64,000 nucleotides of DNA from positions 124,001 to 188,000 of the forward strand of contig JAPMOS010000025.1 of NCBI GenBank assembly GCA_027972325.1, given 5' to 3'. The position numbers were made by a program, and so were the translations under genes. The DNA comes from Paratrimastix pyriformis. Lineage: Eukaryota > Preaxostyla > Paratrimastigidae. Positions 50,207-61,392 of the stretch are shown here, one piece after another (position 1 is the first letter of the stretch; each line of letters starts with the position of its first letter). Under the pieces are notes generated by a model. It was given only the letters and a program-made list of their open reading frames with translations, did not search any database and was not told where the DNA came from.

Positions 50207-53141
50207 GAGAGGGCGCGGACTGTTGGCGAGGGCGAGGGCCGTCTCGAAGCTGAGCTGAGCCTCGGCGTAGTGTTCCTGCATGTACTGGGCGTGGCCCAGC
50301 CAGCGCCAGCCATCGCCCAGGGTGGGGTCCTCCCCACGGCCCGGTGGAGCTCCTCGGCCCGGCCGAAGTCCTCCCGGCGCAGGTGCGCGGGCAAGATCCA
50401 CAAGCACCCCGGCCGCACTGGGGAGTGTCCAGCTCCTGGGGTGATGGGGGGTGATGGGGGTGATGAGGGTGATGAGGGAGGTGTGTGTGTGTGTGATGAG
50501 GGAGGGTGATGAGGGGTGAGGGGTGATGAGGGGTGATGAGGGGTGACGGGGGTTGACGGGGGTGACGGGGGGGGGGGGGGGTGGATGTGGTCAGCCGGGT
50601 GGCGGTGCGGGCGCAGGTGGCGTGGGCGCGGACCATCTGGAGGGCCCGCTGGGCGAGGGCGGGGCAGCCCTGGTCGAGCAGCATCCGGCCGGCGTACTGC
50701 AGCAGGCTGCCCGGCTGTGGGGGCTGGCCCTCGTCGATGCTGCCCGTGGGGCCCTCGGAGCCGCTCGAGGCGCTGCGGGGCGAGCCGCCATGGGCCGGGG
50801 CGGGCGGCGGCTGGGCGGCCTGGTGCTGGGCCCAGAGGTGCTGCGCCATGGCGAAGGCCTGGCGGCTGTCGGCGGGCCTGCCGGCCAGGTCGTAGAGCAG
50901 GGCCAGGGTGGCCCAGCCCAGCAGGTGGCTCGGCTCGCGGGCCAGCAGGGCCGTCAGGAAGGCCTCGCCCTCGGCCCCCGTGGCCGGGCCGGGATGGCCA
51001 GCAGCCCCACGTCGGGTCGGCGCTCAGGGCCCGCCGCAGGCAGTCCTGCACGCCGCCCCCGCAGCCATCCCCACACGCCCCGGAAGCCATCCCCCGTGAG
51101 GCCGGTGCCCGGTCGGGAGCGGGGCAGGGTCGGACGGCTCGAGGCGGGTCATGACGACGGGTGGCGGTGGCGGCGGCGGCGGTGCGGACCTCGCCCTTGA
51201 GGGCATCGCCCGCGGTGAGGGCGAAGACGGCATACTCGAGCCATGCGGGGGGCGAGGTGGGGTGCCGGGCCACGTACTCGTCCATGTACCGGGCCGCCTG
51301 CACCTCGTCCTGGTTCAGCTGAGCCTCCCCAAAGAGCGCCTGGAGAGAGAGCCACCCCGGGGAGAGCCACAACAGGATCCACGGGGTGAGGTTGGGAGAG
51401 GAGGGGGGACAGCGGGAATGCCGCTGAGGGGGATGCGGTGACCAGGCCAGGCTGTTGTGCGGGGCGGGGCGGACCCTGAGGTGGTCGTCGGTGAGGGTGG
51501 CCGTTGGGGTGGCCTTGGGAGCCTCGATCGGGGCCGTCGCAAACCGCTGCCCGCCCGCCAATCGGCACCCAATCATCACACCCAATCATCACACCCAATT
51601 GGCACCCAATCATCACATCCAATCAGCGTTCGCACGGGGATGCAGGGTAAGGGAGCAGGGGCAAAGGGCAGGCAGGGCAGGGCAGGGTCTGGGGTGTTTG
51701 GGGAGAGAGTGGGGCATGGTGTGGGGCGTGGGGCGACAGGGCCGGGCGAGGGCCGGGCCGGGCAGGGGGCGGGCCTGGTTGAGGTGCTCGTGCATGCGCT
51801 CGGTCAGCCAGACGTAGAGCTCGTTGGCCAGCTCGGGGGCCCCCATGTCCGCCGCCCGGGCGAATTGCTGCGCCCCCGCCCAGCGGCGGACGGGACGGGA
51901 CCCCCCGATGAGGATGGCGATCGGGCGGAGGGGCGGCGGTCACGGTGACAGCGCCGCCAGGGACGGATGGTGGCTGTGAGCATCAGGGCAAGAGCGGTGG
52001 GTCGCTTGTGCGGGGGCAGCTCGGGGGCGGGGGCGGGGGCGGGGAGTGCCGACCTCGCGCACGCATCGTGTGAGGGCCGCCTTGAGGTCAGCCCGCATCT
52101 GCTGGTACATGCCCGAGGCGTTCAGGTCGAACCGGATGCGCCGCTTGAGGGCCTCCGCCGCGCCGCCCTCGGCCCCGCTGCCCCCGGCGCTGGCGCTGGC
52201 GCTGCCGGTGGGGGTCAGGGGCGAGTCGGACGACAGCCGCCCCGATGCCGAGGCCCGGGAGGAGACCCCCGCGGCCCCGTGGAGGCCGCCCTCGAGCGAC
52301 TCGGCCCCCAGCGAGGCCCCGCTGGAGGTGTGTGCCTTCATGCGGGCCTGGGTGGTGACGTAGGCCTGGGCCAGGGTCGCCAGCAGCGAGTCGAACGTGT
52401 CGGCCAGGCCCCCCAGGGCACCCGCCGCCGGGGCGGCAGACCCCTCGCCCGCCGGGACGACTGGGCCAGCAGAACACCCCCCCACGCGCGGTGGTGGTGG
52501 TGGTGATGGTGATACCCACCCGCCCGCCCGCATTACCCCCCACCCGCCCTGCCTTGTCTGGGGGCGGAGGCCTGCTGCATGGCGGACCTGGGCCCTCGCC
52601 GCCCCCCTCGGGCAGGTGGCCCTGGGGCCCGGTACGGAAGGGCAGGAGCGGGTCCACCTGCAGGCTGGCCGGGGGCAGCCGGGGCGGGGCCGCGATCAGG
52701 GGCCGCTCCAGGGCCACGGCCACCACGGCGTAGCTGCGCGCCTGGGCGACCATCTGCCCGCACTCGGGCCCTAAAACCAGCACAAGCCCCCCGGGCAACG
52801 GCACCCACACAATCGCCCCGCGGCCGCGCCACACAGATCATCCGGTGAGCAGAATGGAGATGACCACAGGGGCAGTGCGGATGAGCGGCATCAATCGGGA
52901 GCAGGGTGCGGGGGCGCGGAGCAGGGCCGATCGGCGGATGGCGGGGGGGAGGAGAGGAGGAGGGGAGGGGGAGGAGGAGGGGAGGAGGGGTATGAACGGG
53001 GGGCGCGGGGGCGGCGGACCCTCCTCGAACATCGCCTCGTCGGCCTTCTTCTTGCCGCCAGCAGGGGCAGCCTTCTTCTCGCCCGTCGCGGGCCGCTCTG
53101 CCAGCCCCAGGAAACGCGGGGGAGTGAAGCGGGCGGGCGGG

Positions 53142-53179
<38 letters not shown>

Positions 53180-54518
53180 CTGGGCATGAGGGGATGGGCA
53201 GGGGGCCGAGGCGGGCAGGGGGGCGGCAGCGGACTCGATGCCGTGGTGGGCCGCTCGGCGGCACGGGAAGCGGGGCGCTCGGCCTCACGCAGCGCGCAGC
53301 GGCCTGCGTGGCCATCCCAACATCCCAACCACCAACCACCAACCAGCCGCAGCCCGAGCACAACCACGGTCACCACGGCGGAGGGGCGGGCAGAGGAGGA
53401 GGAGGGTGGGGGGCGGCCGGGCGGGGATGGGAGGGGCTGAGGCGCAGGCGGGGCGCAGGCGGACCGACGACGCACGAGCGGCCGGGCTGGAGGAGCCCCC
53501 AGAGTGGCACGTCGGCCGCCGCGACGTGCAGGTACTCGGGCTGGCTGGGAGCCACCCGCTCCACCAGCAGGCTCACGTGGCTGGGCAGGGGCGCCCCCAT
53601 GGGGGTGCGCGGGGCCGTCCCCTCGGCCGCCCCGGGGACCGGGGCCGGGGCCGCGGGGGCCGGGGCCTCCTGCTGGATGCGGCGCAGGTCGGCGGGGGGC
53701 AGGGGCGCCATGGCCGGGCTCAGGCCCTGCTCGAGGTGGGCCCGCAGGGCGGCCACAGAGGCCGGCACCAGCAGCCGCCTCCAGACGGGCGGGGCCCGCA
53801 TGGCGCACAGGCTGAACTCGCGCTGCCGGTCCGCCTGCGCCGCCACCCCCCCAGCCACAGCCGCCACCCCCCCAGCCACAGCCGCCACGCCAGGGCGGCC
53901 ACCGGGAGGGGGAGCCAACGGTTGGGACAGAAGGCGCAGGGAGGGCGGCGGCGGCGGTGGTGGTGATGGTGGTGGGCGGCGGCAGACCATTGGGTTGGGC
54001 TGGGCGGCCTTGCCCTTGGGCTCGGGGGGCGGGGCGCCCTCGGGTGGCGGCGGCAGGGGGGCCGGCGGCTGGGCGGCGAAGGAAGGCGCGGCCAGGGGCG
54101 GCTGGATGCTCGCGAGCAGCTCGGCCACCGACTGGGGGCACGGAGGGGCGGCCGCCGGGGGGAGCGGCAGGGGCGTGGGCGGCACGGCGGGCGGGGGCGG
54201 CGGGGGCAGCTCGGGCAGGACCCGCACCCGGACGGGGTCGGCCCAGCTCCACTCGACGGGGGGCTGGCCGCTGGCCCCAGCGGCGGCAGCGGCAGCGGCA
54301 GCGGCAGCGGGGGCGGTGGCGGCGGGCATCCCGCCATCGGCCGGGGCGGCCGGGTCGGAGGGGCGGGGCGTGGGGGCGGGGGCGGGAAGGCCACCCGGGG
54401 CCGGGCGTACTCGGCGGCGAGGGTCTGCACCTGGCGGACGGTCAGCCCCTGCTCGTCGGCGATCCCCGCGGCAGCCGCCACCCCGGCCGGCAGCACCGAG
54501 GAGGACCCGGCCGCATCG

Positions 54519-54560
<42 letters not shown>

Positions 54561-54998
54561 GCGGCGGCGGGGACCTTTCCGCCAGCCGGCTCCACGGGCT
54601 CAGCTGCGTGGCCAGGCCCGGTGAGCAGATGAGCCACGGATGGGGGCATGGGGCATGGGGGCATGGGGCATGGGGCATGGGGCATGGGGGCATGGGGCAT
54701 GGGGCATGGGGCATGGGGCATGGGGCATGGGGCATGGGGGCATGGGGGCATGGGGGCATGGGGCCGCGATATGAGAGCGTGGAGGGAGACGGGCATGGAA
54801 ATGTATGACGGACGTGCGATGGGGCGGGAGGAGCCGCCCGCCGGGGAACGAGGCCGCCCGACGGCGGGCAGGAAGGGCAGCCCGATGTGGGCGTTGTACA
54901 GGAAGGGCTCTGCACGGTCGGGTCAAAGACGTGCCGATTGGTGAGTCAGCGCCCGCACACACACCAAGTAAGAGCGTAACAGCACATGGGAGGCGCTT

Positions 54999-55032
<34 letters not shown>

Positions 55033-56352
55033 GGAGGAGGAGGTGGTGGAGGTGGTGGAGGTGGTGGAGGTGGTGGAGGTGGTGGTGGTGTGGTGCGAGG
55101 GCCGGCAGATGGGGGCGGCTGGGCGGACGGGTGGTCTGGCCGAAGGGGACCGTGGGCGCGGCCTGGCCCTCCTCGGCGAAGGCCTCCCAGGGCTTGGGCA
55201 GCGAGCAGCCCATGACCGAGAGGACCAGGGTGTTGCACTCGTCCAGCGGGACACAGTCCCCAGGGGCCGGGCCAGCCGCAGGGCCACATGCAGGGCGCAG
55301 GTGCCCTCGGGGATGCCCTCGGGCAGGCGAACCCGGGCGCCAACTCCACGGGCGGGGCGGGCGGGGTTTCGCCGACTGCTGCGAGTGTGCACGCGCACGT
55401 GGGGGGGCGGGTGTATATGGGGATGGGGATGGGGATGGGGATGGGGATGGGGATGGGGATGGGGGAGGGAGGGGGGGGGGGGGGGCGTGTGTAACGCGGG
55501 CGGAGCGGGGAGATGTGAGCGCTGACCAGGGCTGGGGGCGCGGGCAGCGCTGCGCGATGGCGGTTTGGTGGGAGATCCTGGAGCGCCCGCCGCAGCCGTG
55601 GATGGCCGCTTGGCGATGGGCGCACCGCCGGCCTGCAGAGGGGCCATCCTGGTGGTGGGGAGCGGGTCGCGGAGGGCAGGATGGGGGCAGCGAATGAGCA
55701 CGGGGGGCAGTCACACGGAATGCGAGCGCGGGCCGACCATGCCTCGATGACGCACTCGGTCTTGGAGATGAGCGGCTTCATGTCAATGTCCACCACCCCC
55801 ACCAGCTTCCGCTCCAGGGGGATTCCGGCTTCGTTGACGGGTCCCGTGGGCCCAGGGGCCGCCGGGGTCGCTGCAGCAGCGGGCTTGGCGGGCGTGGGCT
55901 TGGCGGCAGGCTTGGCTGGGGCCTTCTTGCCCGCAGAGGGGTCCGCGTACTCATACAGCCGGAGGGTGAACGGAACATCAAGGAGCATGTTCAGAAAATC
56001 CTGGCGATAGTCAGAACGAGTGAAGAAGAGGCAAGGAAAAAACCACGCCAACCTCATCGACAGTGAATTCGGGGGCCGCCTGCGAATAGTTGAAAGGGGC
56101 ATCAAAACTCGCCCCCTCCGTATAAGTGATCCCATCCGCGACAGGAGACTGCGGGCGTGCGTATGATGTGAGAGAGATTGTGGATTCAAAGGAAGACCTC
56201 AAATTCTTTTCCAAGGAAGGAAAACCCCACTGAAGTTTTTTGAGAGGGAAGATCACGACCGTGAACAACGTGCACGGCTGAGGACGATAAAAATCCATCC
56301 AATTAATTTGGACCAGTGGGAAAAATCACGATCGCAGACTCAACTGATTCAT
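48947..56352 (-). CDS. CFAP70: Cilia- and flagella-associated protein 70 (TTC18-like TPR protein)
   Basis: Central-apparatus protein of motile flagella. The start at 56350-56352 lies in a 13-base first exon (56340-56352) spliced by a GTCTGC intron to exon 56198-56277, giving MNQLTVHVVHGRDLPSQKTS. Next come ADGITYTEGASFDAPFNYSQ and LLDVPFTLRLYEYADPSAGK, the C2-like N-terminal region of the family. Pro/Ala-rich linkers follow, then C-terminal TPRs: YMDEYVARHPTSPPAWLEYA, LFLRLGYLHLTAQQYGPAKD, SSGWLGLGVACMRLGEYADA, YNPEVWGYLCVLGQMMERES, EIATHYIEQQKFFAAEKACR, LGRVYRLLGDVFHGRADYEQ, ending EEEQTHSSM. The WLGLG...YNPEVWGYL order matches the end of human CFAP70 (TTC18). Middle exons (49,900-55,000) contain long low-complexity and repeat-bearing introns and were not all resolved. 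Confidence 0.85.
49315..49478. repeat. GGGGAA hexamer array
   Basis: About 160 bases of GGGGAA/GGGAAG units (polypyrimidine in the gene's sense) in a CFAP70 intron. Confidence 0.85.
50170..50206. repeat. Long G homopolymer in a CFAP70 intron
   Basis: About 35 consecutive G, among the longest in the window. Confidence 0.85.
53146..53176. repeat. G homopolymer in a CFAP70 intron
   Basis: About 31 G preceded by a short GGGC array. Confidence 0.8.
54641..54765. repeat. GGGGCAT heptamer array
   Basis: About 18 tandem units alternating 7 and 8 bases (GGGGCAT / GGGGGCAT). Because the unit is not a multiple of three, all frames read Met/Gly/His/Ala/Trp repeats. It lies in a CFAP70 intron. Confidence 0.85.
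55000..55093. repeat. G homopolymer followed by a GGAGGTGGT array
   Basis: About 30 G and then about six 9-base units, in a CFAP70 intron. Confidence 0.8.
55418..55463. repeat. GGGGAT hexamer array
   Basis: About seven perfect units next to a further G run, in a CFAP70 intron. Confidence 0.85.
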
Positions 56353-56423
56353 GGTGTAGGGCTCACGAAAGCTCGCCCGAAATTCAAACGGACGAGAGTT
56401 AGGGGCTAGAACCGGGGTTTGAA
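56353..56423. promoter_or_regulatory. 71-base bidirectional spacer, CFAP70 / QTRT2
   Basis: The start codons of two divergent genes are only 71 bases apart, so both transcription start sites and UTRs must fit or overlap here. No known core element is visible. Confidence 0.45.
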
Positions 56424-57887
56424 ATGAACTTCCAGGTTGCAGCTCGTGCTGGGCTCGCCCGCACGGGAACGCTGCACACCCCACACGGGGATTTGGCAAC
56501 CCCGGGCTGTCTGATGGCAACCATGCGTGGCATTGTGCCTCATTTGGCGAAAGATGTTCTCTCCCGCATCCCTTATGCCAATGGGCTGGAGATCTACTTT
56601 GCCGAGATGTCTGTGTTTGGTTTGTCTTACACGGATCGTGCACACTCTCTCCAGGCTTGAGAGCGAAGGGTTTGCCCTCCTGGAACGATTTGGCGTCTCC
56701 GCCCACACACACCTCAACGCCACCCAGAATATTCTCTGTCTGAGCCTCCGCAATGCGATGGTATACAACCTCGATGGTCCTGCCAATGACAATCGGATCA
56801 CCGTCTCCGGGGAAGGCGGGAAGCATCCGGTCTGGCTTGTTTCTCCCCCGCTGGTGTGGTTCGAACCCCACGACGCAGGTGAATGCCGAGCTCTTCGCCC
56901 GGGCGTGCCGTCTCCTCCAGCCGGACTTTGCCTGCGCAATGGCCGACGAGCCCGTCTCCACTTGCTCCCGCAAGCGGGCCGGAAAGGCGGTCACCACAAC
57001 GGGCAAGTATCTCGATGCCATCCTGGCCCAGGGCGATCTCAAGGTTGGCCTCGGCCCCCTCCCGAGCACACCATCCCATCCTTTCGCTAGTGCCCCCTCT
57101 TTGGCGTGGTGGCTGGGGGCTCGTCCCCCGAGGAGCGAGTTCGCTCCGCCGAGCTGACGGCCACCCGGCCCGTGGCGGGCTTCCTCCTGGGCGGCTTTGG
57201 GCTGGGCGAGACCCCCCAGGAGCGGGACTGCATCTTCCCCCTGGTCATGGTCCGGCTGCCCCCCTTCGCCCTCCTCTGGCTCCCAACCATGACCGCCCCA
57301 CTAGGCCAAGCTCCCGGCGGAAAAGCCTCGCATGATCGCCGGCTTGGGGACGCCAGGTTCGCATTTTGCAGTTCGGTTGGGGGACCACCTCACCGTTTAA
57401 TGCTCTTCGTAGTGGAAGTGATGCAGGCCGTGGCCAATGGGGTCGACGTCTTCAGCAGCGCGTATCCTCTGATCGAATCGGAGGCTGGCAACGCCTTGGT
57501 GTTCCCGCTTTCCCCCAGTTCCCAGGAGTCCGACCCCTTCAAGCTCAACATGCGTTCGGGCCGTTGGGAACTTGAGCAAGTCCCGCTGGTGGCCGGTTGT
57601 GGATGTTACACATGTCAGCGGCACACCCGCGCGTATGTCCGGCATCTCCTCAACACGCACGAGATGACTGGCGACATCTTGCTGATGATGTCTGCTGCCG
57701 TTTTTCCCCCCTCTTGTCGTCATCTTGGCTCCTCCATAGTCATAACGCCTATCACTACCTCCAGTTTTTCGCAGCCATCCGCGAATGCATATCCGCTGAT
57801 GCTTCCCACCCGCCCGCGGACGGCGCTCACTCCCAGTTCGAGCAGCTCCGGCAGCGCATCGTTGCATCCATGCTGCTGCCCTTGTAA
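56424..57887 (+). CDS. QTRT2: Queuine tRNA-ribosyltransferase accessory subunit 2
   Basis: Non-catalytic partner of eukaryotic TGT, which swaps guanine 34 for queuine in tRNAs of the GUN type. Exon 1 (56424-56608) encodes MNFQVAARAGLARTGTLHTP and PGCLMATMRGIVPHLAKDVL, diagnostic of QTRT2. A GTCTGT intron joins it at 56655 to LESEGFALLERFGVSAH. Later segments: VNAELFARACRLLQPDFACA, SSPEERVRSAELTATRPVAG with FLLGGFGLGE, VANGVDVFSSAYPL, and the zinc-binding CGCYTCQRHTRAYVRHLLN. The last exon starts after the TAG near 57740 and ends RQRIVASMLLPL. The catalytic Asp of QTRT1 is not expected and is not seen. Its presence implies queuine salvage; QTRT1 must be elsewhere in the genome. Confidence 0.9.
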
Positions 57888-58026
57888 CTGCCGTTTTTCG
57901 CAAAGACCAGGGTGCTCTTTTTTGGCATTCTGCCCTGAAGTCGCCCGCTGGGTGGGTGGGGAAACACTCGGACGAGAATTCCGGAACGACCAGCAAAACC
58001 AGGGTAACGTTGACAAATCCCCTGTT

Positions 58027-61018
58027 ATGTCTCGTGTGCCGACGCTCCTCCAGTTCATTGAGCGGGAGCGGGATGCAACTCCGCTCGCTCCGGTGGTTCC
58101 TGTGAACGTAGCTCTGGTAAATGATGGAGGTTTCCTGGCACGATTCCAAAGAACTGTTGCATCGGTGAATGCAAATGACCCTGAACTCGAAAGGAAGCTT
58201 CTGCCTCCCGAGAAGCAAGCGCAACAAACCTCTCGAAAGCCCCCGCCAAAAACTCCCCTCCCAACGGAGTCTCTTGCCGAGGCCCGCGCCCGTCGTGCCC
58301 TGGAGAAGAAGACCCAGCAGGAGCAGGAGGCCCGACAGGCCGCCGAGGAGAAGAAGCAGCAGGAGGAGCAGCGGAAACACGACCGGGACAGAGAGGCCAA
58401 AAACGAGGTGACCGTCTTCGGTGACGACGACGACGATGACGAGGATGCTGATCAGATGGGCGCCGACGCCGGCAACAAACGGGCCCGGGCCGAGCGGACC
58501 CAGGGCGGCAGTGCGGCCAACATCCCCCCGGCACCGGCGGCTGCGGACATCAAGGAGGCCATCGACCACCTGGCCCTGTTCGTCTCGAAGAACCGGCAGG
58601 TCGAGGGCATCGCCCGGGAGAAGGCCCGCCAGTCGGGCGACCCCAAGATGGGCTTCCTGCTGGACGAGGGCTCCCCCGGGTGGGCCTACTACCGCTGGAA
58701 GCTGGCCACACTCACGGGCGAGACCCCGCCCCCCTACTCGGGTGCCTCTCCAGCCCCCGCCCCCACCCCCGCCCAGCCCCAGGTTGCTCAACAGCCCCAG
58801 CCGCAAACACCCGCCGCCGCCTCGGCCGGCCCCCTGCAGGCCCCGCCCGGTCCCCCACTCCCGTCCCCACAACTGGGCACCCTCCCGCCCCCGCCCCCGC
58901 CCCCATCTCCGGCAGCCCTGGCCGGGCTGACCCAGTGCCAGCAGGTGCTGGGCGCCCTGCAGCAGCAGCAGATGCAGCTCCAGATGCAGTACAACCAGGT
59001 CGGCCCGCCCTCCTCCCCCCCCTCCCCCTCCCCCCCCCCCCTCCCCGCTCCACCATCACACCCTCCCCTCTCCCCATCCTCCCAGACCCTCCAGCAAGCC
59101 CAAAGCGCCCAGATGCAGCTGGCGGCCATGGGGCAGCAACACATGATGGCCCCCAGCCCGGCCGTGGCGGCTGCCATGGCTCAGGCGACCCAGCTGGCCC
59201 AGGCGAGCCACCAGCAGGCGGCCGCCCTGCAGCAGTGCATGGCCGACACCCAGGCCCGGGTGCAGCAGTGCCAGAGCCAGATGGCCGCACACCTGCAGGG
59301 AATGATGGCAGCCGCACAGGCAGCCGCGGCCGCCATCACCGGCCAGCAACAGCAACAGCAGCAACAGCAGCAACAGCAGCAACAGCAGCAACAACAGCAA
59401 CAACAACAGCAGCAGCAACAGCAGCAACAACAGCAACAGCAACAGCAGCAACAATTCTGGCAGCAACAGCAGCAGCAACAATTCCAATCCGCCCAGCTCG
59501 CTCCACCGGCCGAGGCCGCCCCTCATCCTCCACCACCGCCAGCGGGCCCGGAGCAGCCCAGCCCAGCGAAGGCCGAGGAGGCCCGTGCCCCGGCGCCCCT
59601 CGGGCCGACGGTCATCTCGACATCGGCCACCGTCAGGCACCCCCAGGCCCCTCCGGCGGCTGGAGCTGCCCCGACCCCGGGGGCCCTCGGCCCCGATGCC
59701 ACTCTGCCGCCCCTGGACCCGGCCTGCCAGGCCCTGTACCGGGTACTGAGCGCCCCCATGCAGCAGCGCTTCCGGCAGCTGGCCTCGCAGTGCGAGGCGA
59801 CCGAGTACCAGCGGCTGCTGGTCTTCCTGTCCCGCAAGCAGCAGCAGCAGCAGCAGCAAGAGGAGGCCGACCGGGCCGCCGGCCCGCGGAGCAGCGAGGA
59901 GCAGGCCGCCCGCAGCGCCGAGGAGGACGAGTCCCTCAAGAGGATGCAGGTCCGCCCCAGGCAGCCCCCCAATGCCTCGCCGTGGCGTGATGCCTTGTCC
60001 CCCCCTCACATTGTCACCTCCTCTTCTGGCCACTCCTGGTGCGATGTCCTGGTGATGGCGGTGGTGGCGGCGGCTGTGGCGGTGCAGTTCTTCTTCCAGC
60101 AGGCCCGGGCCAACGCCTACCTGGAACGGAGCCAGGAGGAGAAGGACGCCGAGTGGGAGCGCATGCAAGAGGATCTCCTCCGCAAGACAGCCCCCAAGGG
60201 CGCCATCGGTCCGCCCACGGCCCGCGCTCACCCCCTCCCTGCCCCCCCGTACACGGCCCGCCCCTCCCGACGCGTCTGACTGACCCTGCGCGTTGGCGGC
60301 GGGGCTGGACAGAGCGTCCCCGGGGGCACCACATGACCGACTTCATCCCCCCCGAGAAACTCCAGGTCGCCCAGCAGCCCGCACACCACCCCCGCCCCCA
60401 ACCCAGGCACATCGGCACCCCACGCCCGTGCCTCGGGCCTCTCCACCCCGTGCGGAGCTCATCCTGAGGTCCGGTTGGCGGCTGCTGGGGGGCAGGAGTT
60501 CCTGGGCAAGGCGCAGGGGGTGCAGCGGGAGGCCTACGCGGAGCACAAGCTGGACGAGGCCAACCGGGGCCACCAGCTGCTGCAGAAGATGGGCTGGTCC
60601 GAGGGTCCGCCGCCCCCGCGCTCGCCTCTCCGCCGCCCACACACCCCGCACCCGCTCACCCGCTCACATCACGTCGACCCGCACGCGCGCACGGCTGCTC
60701 CTACTGCTGCTGTAGGGGAGACGCTGGGCTCGAGCCAGCCCGGCCTGGCGGCGCCCCTGGGGCCGGCCGATCTGGGGGGCAGCGGCGGGGCTGGGGCGGG
60801 CCTGGGGCTGGGCGCGGAGAAGGTGGGCGAGGTCTCGCCCGACGACGACCCCTACGAGCAGTACAGGAAGCGGGCCTCCCTCGGGTATCGCTTCAGGCCC
60901 AACCCCCTGGTCCGCCCCCAACGCCCTCTCCACTCCCCCCCGGGGCTGACTCGCCCTCCCCCTTCCCCCCCGCCTCCTCCCCCCCTGGCAGGGCAACCCG
61001 CGGAAGGCCTACTACTGA
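58027..61018 (+). CDS. SUGP1: SUGP1-like splicing factor (SURP and G-patch domains) with a long polyQ tract
   Basis: Spliceosomal protein acting at branch-site recognition. The ATG at 58027 begins MSRVPTLLQFIERERDATPL. A charged helical region and an acidic patch (FGDDDDDDEDAD) precede the SURP module: EAIDHLALFVSKNRQVEGIA, FLLDEGSPGWAYYRWKLATL. A Pro/Gln-rich region with a nearly pure polyQ tract (59343-59475) follows, then a second helical segment. The G-patch is KLDEANRGHQLLQKMGWSEG, split by introns, then SPDDDPYEQYRKRASLGYRF and PNPL|GNPRKAYY-stop. This last block is the signature end of SUGP1 (SF4). Introns carry GTCCGC donors. In the mammalian protein the G-patch activates DHX15; that role here is inferred. 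Only one SURP is recognised, whereas mammalian SUGP1 has two. Confidence 0.87.
59343..59478 (+). repeat. CAG/CAA array encoding polyglutamine
   Basis: About 40 Gln codons, CAG and CAA mixed, inside the SUGP1-like coding sequence and in frame. The CAA interruptions suggest a tract tolerated as protein sequence rather than a recent pure expansion. Confidence 0.85.
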
Positions 61019-61392
61019 GCAGAGCGCCGCTGCGCCGAGGGGCCGTGCGGTTGGCTTTTTGGGGGGCGAAGACAAGAGCTGGTCTCCTCACCCGCCGCGA
61101 TTCGAGGTTCGAGGGGGCGCGTCAGGGTCGTCCGACAACGTATTATTGGGGGAGGGAAGGGAAGGGAGGAGCAACGAGCCCGAGAGAACCGAGTGGAGAG
61201 ACCCCGACGGCCTGGCGGGGCCAGGGGGGGGACGACGAGCCCCCCGGCACCCGCAACGGCCCGACACAGAGACACGGCAATGACGGAGGAATGACAGAGG
61301 GGAAGAGCCAACCGGACAGAGAAACACCCTGCTGCCACCCACCTCACAATGAGGGCGGGGGGCGGGAGGGGAGGAGAGCCCGTGGGTCAAGT
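61019..61392. other. Convergent spacer, SUGP1 / repeat-protein gene
   Basis: 374 bases between two convergent stop codons. It is GC-rich and purine-rich, with no reading frame resembling a known protein and no clear terminator or repeat. It is probably two abutting 3' UTRs. Confidence 0.45.
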
